DNA of 64,000 nucleotides from Astrocystis sublimbata. Lineage: Eukaryota > Ascomycota > Sordariomycetes > Xylariales > Xylariaceae. A program made the translations under genes and the position numbers. The stretch covers positions 62,001 through 126,000 of the forward strand of contig JAJNNY010000011.1 of assembly GCA_022453515.1 (NCBI GenBank). Direction: 5' to 3'. How positions within the stretch are numbered: position 1 is the stretch's first letter; every line of letters begins with the position of its first letter. Positions 25,901-39,200 of this stretch are shown in pieces. The notes under the pieces were generated by a model. The model made no database searches and had not been told where the DNA came from. It was given only the letters and a program-made list of their open reading frames with translations.

Positions 25901-28900
25901 GAACATACAAACGGGGCAGAAGAGCTAACGTGTAGGCGAAGGAGTCTTGCACGTAATTCGTCGGTTCCAGGATCTTCGACGTCAAATGCGCCGCACTCCA
26001 AGCCTGGCACAGCACCTTTTGAAGCTCAAGCCAATGTCCGATCGGCGATACGATACGTTTGTGTATATTGACCTTGAAAGTCTTCGACTCAAGTGCTGGT
26101 CCTACAAGGCAATTCCTGCATCATGCATGCATGCATCCAAGTAGCAATGGAGCAGTGGGCGACGAATGAATTTCAGATTGGACGTTGACACGTGGATTGA
26201 TCTTGCATTTCATCAGCAACAGCAATTGGAGAGAATCCTGCAGAGGGCTCCGAAGGATGCTGTTCAAACATGCATATTCGTCGTACATTGAACTGAGGTG
26301 TAGTTGATGGCTAAGAGTTAAATTTAGCGCGGCAATGTCAAGTGCGGTAAGGCGTTTGGGATTGTGGGATTTGGCAAATTGGAGACCATGCAGAACCCCG
26401 TCCCCGTGCACAACCGGAACCCGTTCCGGAAACCTGGTTCAGTTTGGTTAACTCTTGCGATTGGCATATATGTATAGAAAAGTTACATGTCACTGGCCTA
26501 CGAGCAGCCTCTTTGACCTTGCTTGTACAACACATCAGGTATAGGAAGCGGGCAGCGACTTGATTCGAGAACCGAAAGCTCACCTTCACAGATATCACCT
26601 TGTTTCTTTTCGATATCACATCTATCATAAGTTATAACAACCACAGACCCTGCACGACAAGCCTTATAAAAACTTATTCGAAAGCCGCATTCGCTTCATC
26701 ACATACATCGTCGAAAGCCAAAGCAATAGCTCACCCCAATACCTTGCCCTCAGCATTTAGGACTTTGCGCCGGGTTTTACCGGGAGGAGCACCTGTTGTA
26801 CGACGCCTCACCTCGCTTCACTTACGGAGTACATTCCGTTTGTTCGAGACATTATCTTGTGGTCGGCTCCGAAAGAAAGAGCCTTGCCGGGGCTTCGGTA
26901 GATTACATGTAGATCGGGAACGAGACCCCGGGTCTTGCCTCGAATGAAACCCATCACGTCATGTTCTAGCCAGCGGGCCACAGCAAAAGTGAAAGTGAAA
27001 GTTCGCGTCTGCTATCACCAGTTGAAGCCGGTGAAAGGGAACCGGTGTGAATCGGAAGCAGGTAGAAGCTATTCCCACCCGCGGCAGATGTCGAGCAGAT
27101 CGCCGCTGTCCTCTTTTGCAGCAGAGTCCGCGCGTTGCCGTCGCCTTGACGCAGCCGCAAGGTCCTTTTATACGGCTGTTCCCGCTGGTTGGGGCGCACA
27201 GGATTGCCGCAGCAAGGGTATCCTCAACAGGGGTACACTATCGTAGACGGTTAGATGCATGGCGAAAAGATAAATTGCACTTTGATATCAACTTCATCGT
27301 CGCTTTCATGATCTTAAACGAACGAAGGCATTCCTTCGCCCGGGCCAAAGTATCAGGGCTTCCCCGGCGAGAGTCGGTTAAGAATGGCAGGTCGGAACGA
27401 TGTCGATGTGGTGTCTCAAGGTATTAATTACATGGTATGAAATGAAGTCCTATCAGTGAGGCACTCGGTTCATTAAGAACCGACTGTCATACACATTTCA
27501 AGGCGGTGCTACAGTATCAATCTGGCATGACTGGAATTCCCATCTTTTGAAAGGCAAATTTCTGAGCTATCACAATTAGGGCCTGGTAGGTGCCAGCTCT
27601 CAGCCAGTCGTTCGTTTCACAGGTGCTCTGGCATGCCTGGTCTGGTCCACTCCTTCGTGCTACTAGTATAAATATCGTAATATCTGGGTCCGCCCTTAAC
27701 CAGTGATTTTCACTGGCTTCAGCTTTCCAGACCTGGAGAGTGTACGTAGGTATGTAAGTAGTGCCTAAGCTACCTATACCTAAGGTCAACTGTTTGCGAG
27801 ATCCCACCAGGGCACTCATTCTTAGGGCGAACGGATACCACTCTATAAACGATCAATCCATGTAAATATGTCACATTGTTTGCGCGTGCCCTCTTCGCCC
27901 CAGCCATCATGGTTGGAATCAGACTTCATGAGCAGCCCAGGATACTACGTTGAGGTTAACGGTAGGCTAAGCAATCTGATACCCAATCCGCCATTTCTGC
28001 CCCATTCGCCATCTCTCAGTTCGTGCTCAGGCGGAGAGCGTGCTGTCGTCGCGCTTGGCTACTTCCAGCTTTGGGCTCCAGCACCTACTCAGGCATACAT
28101 GTTACGGGGCAGAATATTGAAAATCAATTCAGCTTATGCAAAAGAAGAGCCCGCTTAGGGCAGCTTGCATGTAAACCCGACGTTATTGACATTGAAGTTC
28201 TATTTATTGGTTTATGACGAGGCGTCAAGTTCCACATTATCAATTGCCTTGGGCATTGATCGAGTGGTGAGACCGGCGGCGAAGTGCGTCAATGTTTGAC
28301 AAACGGGGATACTACCAGGAACACGGGGGGCGACGATATCAGTCGCCAACATGAGGCAACGACTAGCCACAACCTTGTGTTTGTTGTTGACCTCGCTGTA
28401 ATGGCTCTGGGGTCTTGTTACTTGGCCAATCGCGCTGTGAGACATGAAGGGATAACTACAGTGCTACACGTGGCCCAGATCTTGCATCTTACATCGTGAA
28501 TGACACTGTGACCCATAAGAAGCCAGTGAACCAAACAGCGAACGCGACGTGTTTTATAGATGGGGGCCAGACAGACTCGTCAACAGGCCATCTTTGATAA
28601 CAATCCTTTGAACTTCTGCCGTCTGATCTCTAGGCCAACGATGTGTTTTGCAAGTAGCAGCTTCATTGTGCAACGCAATAAAGTCGGGCAGCTATGAGGA
28701 TAGGGCATCCAGTCAGGCAACGCAAGTATTTCGTAGCTCCCTTGTACTGGCAATGTGAAGGTACGGTATTGAAGAAGTATACATCTTGAACCTCTCATGT
28801 AAGGCTTGAACCTCCCTTTAGAACATTCAAGGCTGCTTACAACTAGCTAGATAACTGGTTAGCTGACTGGCTACATGGGAAACCCCTGGATTCAACGTCC

Positions 28901-31900
28901 TCAACACAATTGCTTGTTAGGAGCCTTGAAGCTAGGGAGGTATCGAGTTGGATTAGCCCTGCCGTGATTCTCCTTCGTCATAGCCTCACTCTTTGTGATC
29001 CGGCACGCGCCGCGATGAAATGTTTGTTGTTAGTATCACGGCAATACATCTACCCAACAAGCTCAACGGTACTACTTCGATGATAGGTCCTGATGGTAGG
29101 TCGTAACTTCTTGTTGTTGGCGTTCATGGTTACAACATCAAGCCTCACGTCATCTTTCAAGGGATATGATAGGATACTTGGGACCAGCCAGAAGTTGCCG
29201 AGTGAAGGGCATGTAAACATAATGCATTGGGTATCAACGCATTGAAGTAAGACCAAAATTTCAAGGGGAATTAGACCATAACGGTTTCATTGAAGGGCTT
29301 CTCATCATCCAGCCGTGTTGCCTTGTTTGCCTCGGCGGAGTATGGTATGAGTGATCGTGAGGCTGCTAGGATAAGGATTCGAATAATGCATAGAGAAGGA
29401 GGAGGACTACTTGAAGACTTACTACAGACAAGACCGGGAACATCCCCTATTAATAGAAAAGAAAAACCGAGATAGCCTACCAGCAATGCACGCATGTCGC
29501 ATCGTAACAAGCTTTTGACTTTCTTTTGCTTGACTACCCCTTAACAGAAACCGGAAGGAGGTTTGCAACCACTCTTTTCCCTCTGTGTCATTGGCATATA
29601 TGAAAGTAATTGGAGTGCATTTAAACACCCACCTCAGGATATCAAAGGATAGAAATCATTCGAATTTACGGCGCTTTTTACATTTCATTGGATAGAGGTG
29701 TTGCACGACCGGGAAGAGAAAGGTGAGCATTTAGCCATTAAAAACCCTACTGAAGAACTATGCATAACAAGTGTAATCAAATATCTGAGACCTACAACCA
29801 GTCCCATCATCAATTGAAAAGCCTGCAAGGATGCTACTATATTCCTTCCACTGTAAAGTGAATGCTAGCATAATCATAATTAGCATTGGCTAGCTCACGG
29901 CCTATGATCAGTATTCCTCGGACATGACTTCTCTACCTGCCTGTGATCATCGTTCCGCCTTCTTATGGCGTGCTCTCACCGCTCAGCTCCTATGGCACCA
30001 TGGTGCCACCACAACAAGGCAACCACTATATCGAGACAGCTGATTTGATGAGGTTTGAATGAGGACAGGTGGGCGGATCTGATACGCGGCAGTTGACGAA
30101 CTGTGTTAGACAAGGAGAAACACTCTGGCGACATTCGAAGATACCGTTTCTTTGAAAATTTTCGTATGCCTCGTTTCTGCCTAGAGGTTGCCTGTGAATC
30201 ATTGGATAGGCAACGATGAACTCGTAATTTGCGGCTCAAGCATCGTTGGTTGGAGGCTGAAGATTCTTGATGCGACCCTGAGTGTGAGACGGGATATGTG
30301 TCTTGTAGTGGTCATGTTAAGACCGGAATGATTATCTGTCGTCAGCAAGCAGGAGCGGTGAAGCTCATTGAAAACTCTTCACGCGGGAGGAACACAAGCC
30401 TACGGCGTCTTATCCATGTCGTCCATCTTGTCTTGCATGAACGACCTCTTCCACTGCTGATCTACGAGCCATTCATAGCTCTTACCAGTGAAGTCTTGCC
30501 CTGAGACATATATCTTCAGCTGACTTCAGCACGATAATGTTCAAGAACATGATATGACCAAAATGTGATTGGCTTAGGCTTTGATAGAAAGCCATCATGT
30601 GCCGATGCTAAGGGCATGTGATCTACGCCAGAGTCGTCAGCCAAAGTCTGAATAGGCTCCAAAAGGAATCCATTGGCAGGAGGCGAGATAGATCTGTGCT
30701 CAAGGCCAATCTTGGCTTCGGTATTCGCCTATTGATGATGGCACGTAGGGTTGAGTAACTCTAGCCTGGCTGATATCAAAGATTGGATTGCCACCCGAAG
30801 CCGTCTTCAGCTGTGGCAAGTATTGCCACGATGGAATCAATATTCCAGGCAGTCATAATGCTGGATTGGCGAGTGCTCACGTGCGATCGGGTCTGAGGAG
30901 AGAGCATCGACAAGCTGAATACGAGCAATAAGTTGACTATGCGTGAGGAAAAGGGGCGACAATTGGCAAAGTTTTCTCCTTGAGCTCATAAAGTTGCCAT
31001 CCGACAGTTGTGGCTGTGCAGCGAAGCCAGGTAACGTCGTAACGGTGCCTTTGATGTTTATTGGTTTATGTGTTTTGTCGCCTGCGCCTATTTTAGATTT
31101 GTCAGGCGGCCATGTCCGACGCCTGGTCGCATGCAATTAGTCGTATGGCGACGACCGTTTTGTCGATGGCGCATATGATTCATTCCCAAGCATAAAATCC
31201 GGCTCACGTCTCGGCTGCACATGAGACCTTCGTACAGACTCATTCATTCGCTTCCGATTCCTGGTTTGGAACTCGCAAGATCGATCGTGGAACGATGCAC
31301 TGCTCACAGTGGCAAGAGGTCGCCAGTTGCGCCAACCAATCAAAATCATGGTTCAACCACGACCTCCTACAACTGTTTGTGCTTACTCTGCGGTCTGGGA
31401 GAAACGTCGGCTACACTTTGAGAATTGCAGTTAGCCAAGTCCTGTGGAAGTGAACATGCAGAATTATTGCACGTATGTAAAGACCGAGTGAATGCAGTGA
31501 CCGAACACTAAATGGAATGGGGAGGTGTTTGGCGGGGTACTATAGCTAGAGGTTCACCGAAATCTGACGATGCACAAAACTGTCACGGACTCAGCTCATC
31601 GCAAAGTGTAACAAACGTCATACGAAGCAACAAGGACTAAAATTGAATTACAAAAAGAGTGAGTGACTACACGACGACTTCGACTAACAGACAGCCACTG
31701 GCCCTCGAAACCACAGCATCAAGTAAGATATGTACGCCATGGTGGACTCAAGAACGGCGGGGAAGGTCGGAGAAAGTCCGCTCGCGGAAGCACAGGAAGA
31801 TATAGACTGCTGACTGACACAGTAAGATCGTGACGAGGCAGAAGAGAGGACTGCTATAATGAGCACGTGCATACCTTCCAGTGAGACGCAACTTCGTTCT

Positions 31901-33838
31901 GCACACATGATGAGATAGGGAATGCTCGCTTTTTGTAAGTATGTCGGTGATAAGCTTCACTGCCCGACTTCTTGGCAGTATTAGGTCAGCCCCGACGTTC
32001 GTGGGGGTGTACAGAGTCAGAGTCAGAGTCGGAGTTAGGCATATGCAAAAGCCAACACTAGGTGATACTCCCAAGCTGCTCTTTGGCCTAGGTACGCACA
32101 TTTCTCGCGGAGCGGTGCCGCACCAAGCCGGATAGCTACTATCACCAGTCTCGATTTGGCCCCCAGTCCCACGTGGGTACCCAGCCGGCCAGCATCCCAT
32201 CCCACATCACAGAGGGTGAACAGAGCCTCTGGGTTGGGACGCGGGGTACGTATACATTACCTACTTGTCTGATGTGGCCTACCGTATCTCTGGTCCACGT
32301 TGTAAGATCCCCATCTTCAACTTACAAATGCAATATTCCACTGCCTACGCAAGGGCAAGCCAAGAGAAACATCCATCTCTTGACCGAAGAAAGCTTCTTA
32401 CCGGCCGCCTTGTCCTCATGTGCTATTCGCCTGCTTGCAACAACCAACATTGATGCATGATCGTTAATCACGGCGTAGGACCATTTCATGGCAGACTGAT
32501 GCTCTGCTGGCGTCTTCTCGACGTTGTCGATGAGAGCCTGGCGACAAGTGTCGTTGACTCTCATCCAATCACTTATGTTACCCAGAAGCTGTTGCCACCA
32601 GCTCCGGCCGGAATTGAGGAATCATAACATGGCCCTTGATGTCTGAGGGTCGAGGAGTCTCGGGATATTCGTGAAGCGACCGTGCGACAGCGTACCGAGG
32701 GCAGGGCGTCGTTGTCGTGTCATGATCGTTGTTTCGCAGAGGTGGACGGTCGATTTGGTTGGTTTCCTGTCAATGAAGAAACGACGATTCGGACGAAATG
32801 TCCGTTCTTCGAGATGCAACGAGTATTACACTCAGCATAATGGCGGTGGTGGGCTCTGCGTTGACGGAAAATGGCGATGTGGACACTGGGTGGTGGTTTC
32901 GTGGTGATGTCGGGGGAGGGTGGCAGGTCGCGTGGGAATGCGCAAGCAGTGGTTCGCACCAACTGGTTCGCAAAAATAAGGCAACCAGAGCCTCAATAGG
33001 ACAAGACAAGTAGCCCCCAGCGAGGAGGGGCTTGCATGCAGGTGGATGCGACCCACATCCCTTTCCTCATCCCCATTTGCGCCTGTACTACAGTGTACAG
33101 GCACCTTAGGTAGCTCGGTAGTCTCAGTAATTCGACAATGTCGCCCTTAGGTACCTCATTCCTCTCCCATTCCTCCCTGCAAGTTGCCTTATAGGTCGCG
33201 AACGCTCGTGCAAAATAGATAAAACTATAAACCAAAGGTTTCCGAATTCGCTCTGTTCATTCACGAGTCTCTATCATTGTCCCATCAGGATTTGGGCCTG
33301 TCCTGCTGTCTTCTCAATGCAGCGCATGTCTCCATGCACAAAACTAGCTACTTTCATCATACCTGGACTCTTATGTCGCCTCGGGTATGTCCAATTTTTT
33401 GTTATGTTGAATTTTGATATTCCTCGGCCATTCAATGCTAACCTGCCAATTTGTTGCGCAAAGCTCGACGCCTGAGAAAGCAGGACATCATTTTTATCTC
33501 GCCGCTGGTATCTATCTCACCCGGCAAACATAACGTTGAGGGGAATTGAATTTCCCGCCACCAGAAAGCTCCGTCATCTACGTTGCATCGCTGCCTAATC
33601 CACGGCACGCTCATACGGGACCTCATAACTGCCGCTCATCCCGTTCGCCCCCAATCCGCATATTTTTCGCTCTTTCAAGACAAGAAGAGCCTTAATACTT
33701 TTCGCTCTTTCGAGCGCCTTCATGAAAGGGCAATAATTCTCAGCCATCTCGCAAGAACTGATCTGTTCAGTGTATTGGCCTTGCACAAGCGTTTGACCAT
33801 CCTTGTTTCCGTTTCAACGCTTTCTCTGAAGGGAAAAG
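22964..33838. other. Very long gene-poor region
   Basis: About 10.9 kb in which no open frame exceeds roughly 125 codons and none has a recognisable domain. It contains a decayed tRNA-like locus at 23967-24055, a CATG-rich tract near 26125-26135 and scattered A/T runs. Base composition appears more AT-rich than around the flanking genes, most clearly between 23300 and 25100. Possible contents that cannot be seen by eye are non-coding RNAs or heavily mutated repeats. Confidence 0.45.
23967..24055 (-). pseudogene. Degenerate tRNA-like locus, copy A
   Basis: On the minus strand, an A-box-like TGGCCTAGCGG and the T-arm/acceptor end TCGATTCCCTCGACGGCC are recognisable. The T loop has lost one T compared with the copy at 55269-55375 (GGTCGATTCC instead of GGTTCGATTCC), so the internal B box is broken. 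The 5' acceptor strand (GGCCGGA) pairs with only about five bases of the 3' strand. No coherent anticodon stem was found between the two halves. This is probably a dead tRNA gene. Confidence 0.5.
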
Positions 33839-36226
33839 ATGCCGAACGCCAAAGAAAACAAAGAGTCAACTATTGCTTCTTCGTTTATTAGCCACCTGCG
33901 CCAGCAGTCGCGCGTGCCCTGCCCAGTGCCCGGCTGTAACGAGCAACTCGCTGCTATAGATGACCGGATACAAAATCATTTTACAGCCAAACATCCGCAA
34001 TATATAGAAGGAAAAGATATCAATACACTGATACGCGACGTCAAAAGAGGCCGGTACGTACTAACTTTGCAGCGCAGCAGTACTTTACCGAGCTAACCCA
34101 TGCCCTCAAGGAAACCTAGTGCGGTTGAGACACCTATATCGACCAGAGATCCGGGAGGGGGTAATTCTGGGTCGCCAGCTGCTGCAGATCAAGGTGGCCC
34201 AAGTACAAATAAAAGACGTAAATCTCCCATGCCTTCTCCTGCAAAGCCAGCGAGGGCTCGGTCAAATAGTCCCATCAGAAGATCGCGAGCTCGCCCTCAG
34301 CCAAACCCCACACCTCATGATCCTGATTTTAGTCGCGGGGCTGCCCAGCAGCAAGGCAAGCTTTGGAACCCAGATAATGATCCCTCACCCTCGGCTTCGA
34401 GGACGAAGCCTTCGTCTTCTAGGCCGGCTAAGGCCCAGGTAGCACCTAGGGTGAGTGAGCCGCCGGAGGACGACAGTGAAGTACGCCGTATGATCAAACA
34501 ACCCGAGACCCGTCCCATTAGCCAAGAGCAGCTCGTGGCCGAGGTCAAGGGCATATATGCCGGCCTTATGATGGTCGAGGCGAAGTGCATCGAGGTCGAC
34601 AATGCCCAATCCTCACAAAACGACACAAGACTTAACAATGAGCAATGGCAAGCACTGATAGCTCTGCATCGCACCCTGCTGCACGAGCATCACGACTTCT
34701 TTCTGGCGTCACAACATCCTTCAGCTAGCCAAGCTCTCAAACGACTAGCTTCAAAATACGCCATGCCGGCCCGAATGTGGCGCCATGGCATACATAGTTT
34801 TCTCGAGTTATTGCGGCATCGTCTGCCCGGCTCGCTCGAGCATATGCTTACTTTTATTTACCTGGCCTACTCTATGATGGCTTTATTATACGAGACCGTG
34901 CCAGCTTTTGAAGACACATGGATCGAATGTCTTGGGGATCTGGGTAGATACAGGTAATTTCCACTCTCTCGTTCGCCTTCCCTTCTAACCTTTTACCCCA
35001 ACAGAATGGCGATCGAAGATGAAGATATCCGGGACCGCGAAGTCTGGACTTCAGTATCCAGGCACTGGTATTCAAAGGCTTCTGATAAAGTCCCGACTAC
35101 GGGGCGCCTTTACCACCATCTTGCTATATTGGCGCGGCCCAATGCGCTTCAGCAACTATATTATTATGCAAAGTCGCTTTGTGTTCCGATTCCGTTTGCT
35201 TCTGCGAAAGAGTCTATCATGACCCTGTTTGATCCCATTCTGAGTGGTCATGCCCATGGCCGTATGATGCCTATTGATGTGGCCTTTGTTAGGACACATG
35301 GTATATTATTCAGCCGAAAGCAGTCGGAGAGATTCGAAATCGTTGCAAACGAGTTTCTTGAATCTTTGAACACACACATCCACCGCATCACAAAGCGCTG
35401 GATGGAGGCGGGGTACTACATTGCCATCGCAAACTGTTGTGCGCTTTTGTCGTATGGCAAGGAGCAGAACGCGATGATGAAACTGATCCACCATTACAAT
35501 GATGAATCTAAGGGTCAAAATCAAACTCGGGGGCTCGGTCCTCTGAAGCCGTCGGCGGACTTTGAAGATGCTCTTCATCTGACCATGGGGACACATGAGG
35601 TTGTCCTCCGTCGACACGACGATGTGAACGTGTTGGCTTACACACACGTTGTTATGGTATTCATGTTTTACCTTACCCGAGTTCCCGATGCCCTAAGTCA
35701 ACTAGAGCATCGGTTCCCGTGGAAGTTACTATCTTTGATGCTTAACAATCTCTTAGATCCTGCCCAGGATAACAAGCGGATGTGTAGCGATGAGTTCCCT
35801 AGAGAAAGCAACGAACCACTTCGTCCCGTACCAGAGGACTTTGCGCTCAAGGGCCTCCTCTTCGTGGACCAATACTACCCAGCGGACTGGTTTTCGAACG
35901 AGAGAATCGACGACGAGGAGAAGTACTTCGAGATGCCCTCGATGGTGCAGGTCCGGAAGGAGAGGATTCTTTGGCTCGGCTACAAGATTGCGCAGTCGGG
36001 AAGAGGGCTGACGTACGACCATGACACGAGCCGGTTTGGAGTGCTGCCAGAGTTTGAGCGGGAGATCGACGAGATATCGAGGGATGCCGATATGATGAAC
36101 ATTGCCGATGATGCAGGATCGCAAACTACGTCCAACCCCGTGGCGGTCGAGACAGGGGCTGGAGATGCTATGGATATTGATACGGCCACAACTACTACTA
36201 CAGCGTCTACCGATGAACTTTCATAG
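33839..36226 (+). CDS. C2H2-finger and Est1-type RNA/DNA-binding domain protein
   Basis: A 759-residue protein from three exons: 33839-34053, 34111-34953 and 35005-36226, with introns GTACGT...TCAAG (57 bp) and GTAATT...ACAG (51 bp). Residues 28-52 contain a C-x4-C-x13-H-x4-H finger. Residues 70-160 are Pro/Ser/Arg-rich and disordered. From about residue 300 comes a TPR-like helical segment (AYSMMALLYETVPAFEDTW), followed by the signature of Est1/Smg6/Smg7/Ebs1 proteins: RDREVWTSVSRHWYSKASDK, GRLYHHLAILARPNALQQLY (residues 386-405) and SAKESIMTLFDPIL (419-432). The C-terminus is acidic. Proteins with this domain act in telomerase recruitment or nonsense-mediated decay. Filamentous fungi carry additional Est1-domain paralogues of unknown role, and the finger at the N-terminus suggests this is one of those rather than Est1 or Smg7 itself. 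The start ATG was chosen because it precedes the finger in an open frame. Confidence 0.85.
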
Positions 36227-39200
36227 GAGATAATTTGACAGCGTGAATATGAGCCAAGGGACTCCATCTTCTCGCTCCAAGATCCAGCGCGTTGTTCTCG
36301 GCACCATGTCTGCACAGCGAAAATTGTCAGCCTTCACATCATTCAATGCACGCACAGCGAACCTGGCCACCACGGGACAGCCTCATTTGTTTTACGCCTA
36401 GTGCACACATCGCATTGCATGTCTACGATAAAAAGCAGGAAGCTGTATTGCATGGAGTACTACGCCAGCTTCATGGTCACCGGATTGAACCCAACCAAGG
36501 CAAAAGTGTGGTAATCAGATGACCCTTGGATGCACACACAAAGTTCGATGGTTCATGGACGTCTTCATCCATGTCCCTTATCGGGTTACCCGTTGTTGAG
36601 CCGCGAATCAGCATTTGAAAAATACTGCTGCCTGGAAAGACGCGCTTGAACATTGCCCCAACTCCCAAGGCCTCGGCACCACCGGACATCAGCCAGTCTG
36701 AAACGACTCAGCCACATGGAAGTGACGAAACCCGAAAGACACACACATTGCGTATGTCGCACCCATCATCGTTGAACGAACTCGGGGTGTTGCGTATGCT
36801 AACTCAAGTCGTTACAAGGCAACCAGGTGTGTGACCTTTCTTTTGAGAATCATCAATGCTGCGGGCGGAAAAAGGGGTTGGGGAAGGGGGGTTGGGAGGT
36901 GCCCCATTTCGGGGATGTGGGGTGGGGGGATGACCGATGCAAGTATATGATTATTGATACACATTCGTTCTTTTTCCCGATGTATTTCTATGTATGTTAC
37001 GTTTCGGTATCGGTTGATTTAGACTCAAAATGCAGAACGCCTTAATTACGAGATGTTTATTTCTTTTCTTACTCGTTTCGCATTCGAGGCAACCAACTGG
37101 TGGCGTCCGAGCTGAACACCATAACAGCAAGTCGGCATCTCATGTGCAGGATGATGCCTCCTTTGTCTCTCCGTCCCTTCGAGTATGTGGCTTTCGGTAC
37201 TGCCAATACTGTCATCAAAAGGGTTCATAATGCGACCGCATGGTGTCTCGAAACTGGACCCCCTGCTTCCTTATCGTGATCGTCATCCTCGACCTCCGGC
37301 CCCCACCCCACCTCCCAGCCTTTTCAATGAGGGGTAAAGTAGGTAGCACACTTTTTCTCGCACATTGATTCCATCTTTGCTAGTCAGGTAGTATAGCACT
37401 ACAACGTCGAACGTAGAGGCACTTGAAAATACTTAATCAAGAGTCCTTTCCAAGTGCGGACATATCCCGATCATGGCTACCAAAATCTCACCGAAATTGG
37501 GGGGTTGCAGGAAGCACTCGCTTGCAGCCAAACAGAAGGCAACCAACTACCTACCTAGGTACTTAGCTATCATTGATGGTGGTAGGCAGCCTCCACCATC
37601 GTCGATGCGTCGTTGGGGTCACGGGAACTCCATCCGCCCAGTTTCATTCGCTTTTCATAGTGGTCGGCCACTAGTGATGTGGTTGGCTGCTCGTGTTCTA
37701 TTATAAGTATGTAGATGACCGGGCGGGTGATGATGCAATCGGTCACACCACACTTCTCGAACGTTTCGGTAGGTATCTAGGTATTGAACGAGTATTGAAC
37801 CAGATCTCGGAATATTCCAGTCGGAACGGAATCGAGGCGATAACTGGTGCTGCCAGTAATGGAGAACGGTGCCTACCTATTGGCAGCGGGAATGCAAATG
37901 CTGCATGGTAGCATTGCGACGCAGTATGTGTTGTCGCAGACGCCTCCAGTGAGAATTTACTCACTATTGCCGTGGAGTCTGGTTGGCGTCATGGCTGCAG
38001 GCTATAGTAGTACTTACCTACATTATGCAACCTAGGTATCAATCTTCAGGCGATATGTTGTAGTATTGGGGGTCGTTGTAGTAGCCTACCGGAAGCTGTG
38101 TAGGTGGCTTGATAAATAGCCGCGCCAAGCGCTGCCTACCTTCAATAGGAGCCATATTGATATTCGACGAGGTATGCCAACCAAAGTAGGCCTTTCTCTC
38201 GACATCGCCGTTCAAGCTGGATACCTTGTCATAAATTTAGCGCAGAAGAAATTGTCGACTGGAAATTGAACGAAGAAGGGGGGTGGTGTAAGCGTAAGCG
38301 CGACCAAACACTTTCCAGCTGTGCAGTTCGTCTGATGTGTTGGATGGAGTATGCTGCTTACTTACAGGACATACCGAGATGATGGGAATTCGGTGCGGGT
38401 GTACTTAGTTCGTCTCTATCAAGAATGCGGGGTAATTATTATCATCAATCGTCGCAGCGACGGTTGGCAGGGTGCCTGCGACAACGTAACCGATACATCA
38501 TGAACTCTATTAGTAGAATTCCCGATGATGTAGGGGGCCACACAGTAGGTCCTTGCATAAGCTCTCAATTGAGTCTCCGTGGTAATACGGATCATTGTTG
38601 GTGCAGGGCCCAGGCACCTGTATGCCTTGTTGTTGCCTCGTTTCCGATAGCGCTGGGCTGGGCGCTGGAGATGCAGGCAATGCAAGATGAGACCTAACTT
38701 GTGTGTATTCAGGGACTTTCGGTAAGCCGCCTTCTCTCGCTGCCGAGCAGCGCATAATCATATCTTCCTTCGGCCCCCAGCTGACCTGACAATCATCGTT
38801 GATTGAAATCACGATGCATGGTCGGAAAGCCGGTCATATTGGCGTAACTTCGTAGGCACGGCAGAAAAAAGATGATTGAAGATCATGCCCAGTGTTGCAT
38901 AGAGGAATTTGTGATGTTGGTGCCCTCGGCACATATCACCGTAAAGGAGCCTCTGTCAGCCGTCAGCAGGATCGTAGCGTGCATAAGGTATGCTGACAGT
39001 CAGACAGACATGTAGGCTATTGGATTGCGCCGTCTCTCAACGTCGCTGACTTTTGCAGACACCGGGCTGCAGCTGGTATAAGCGATGTCGCTGTGTGAGA
39101 AGACGCTGGCGGTGAGCCAACTCGGTAGCTTGAAGTATGCAAAAGAACCCGACATCCCTAGATGAAAGCCTTGAAACTCGAGATAGGACTTCAGAAAGGC

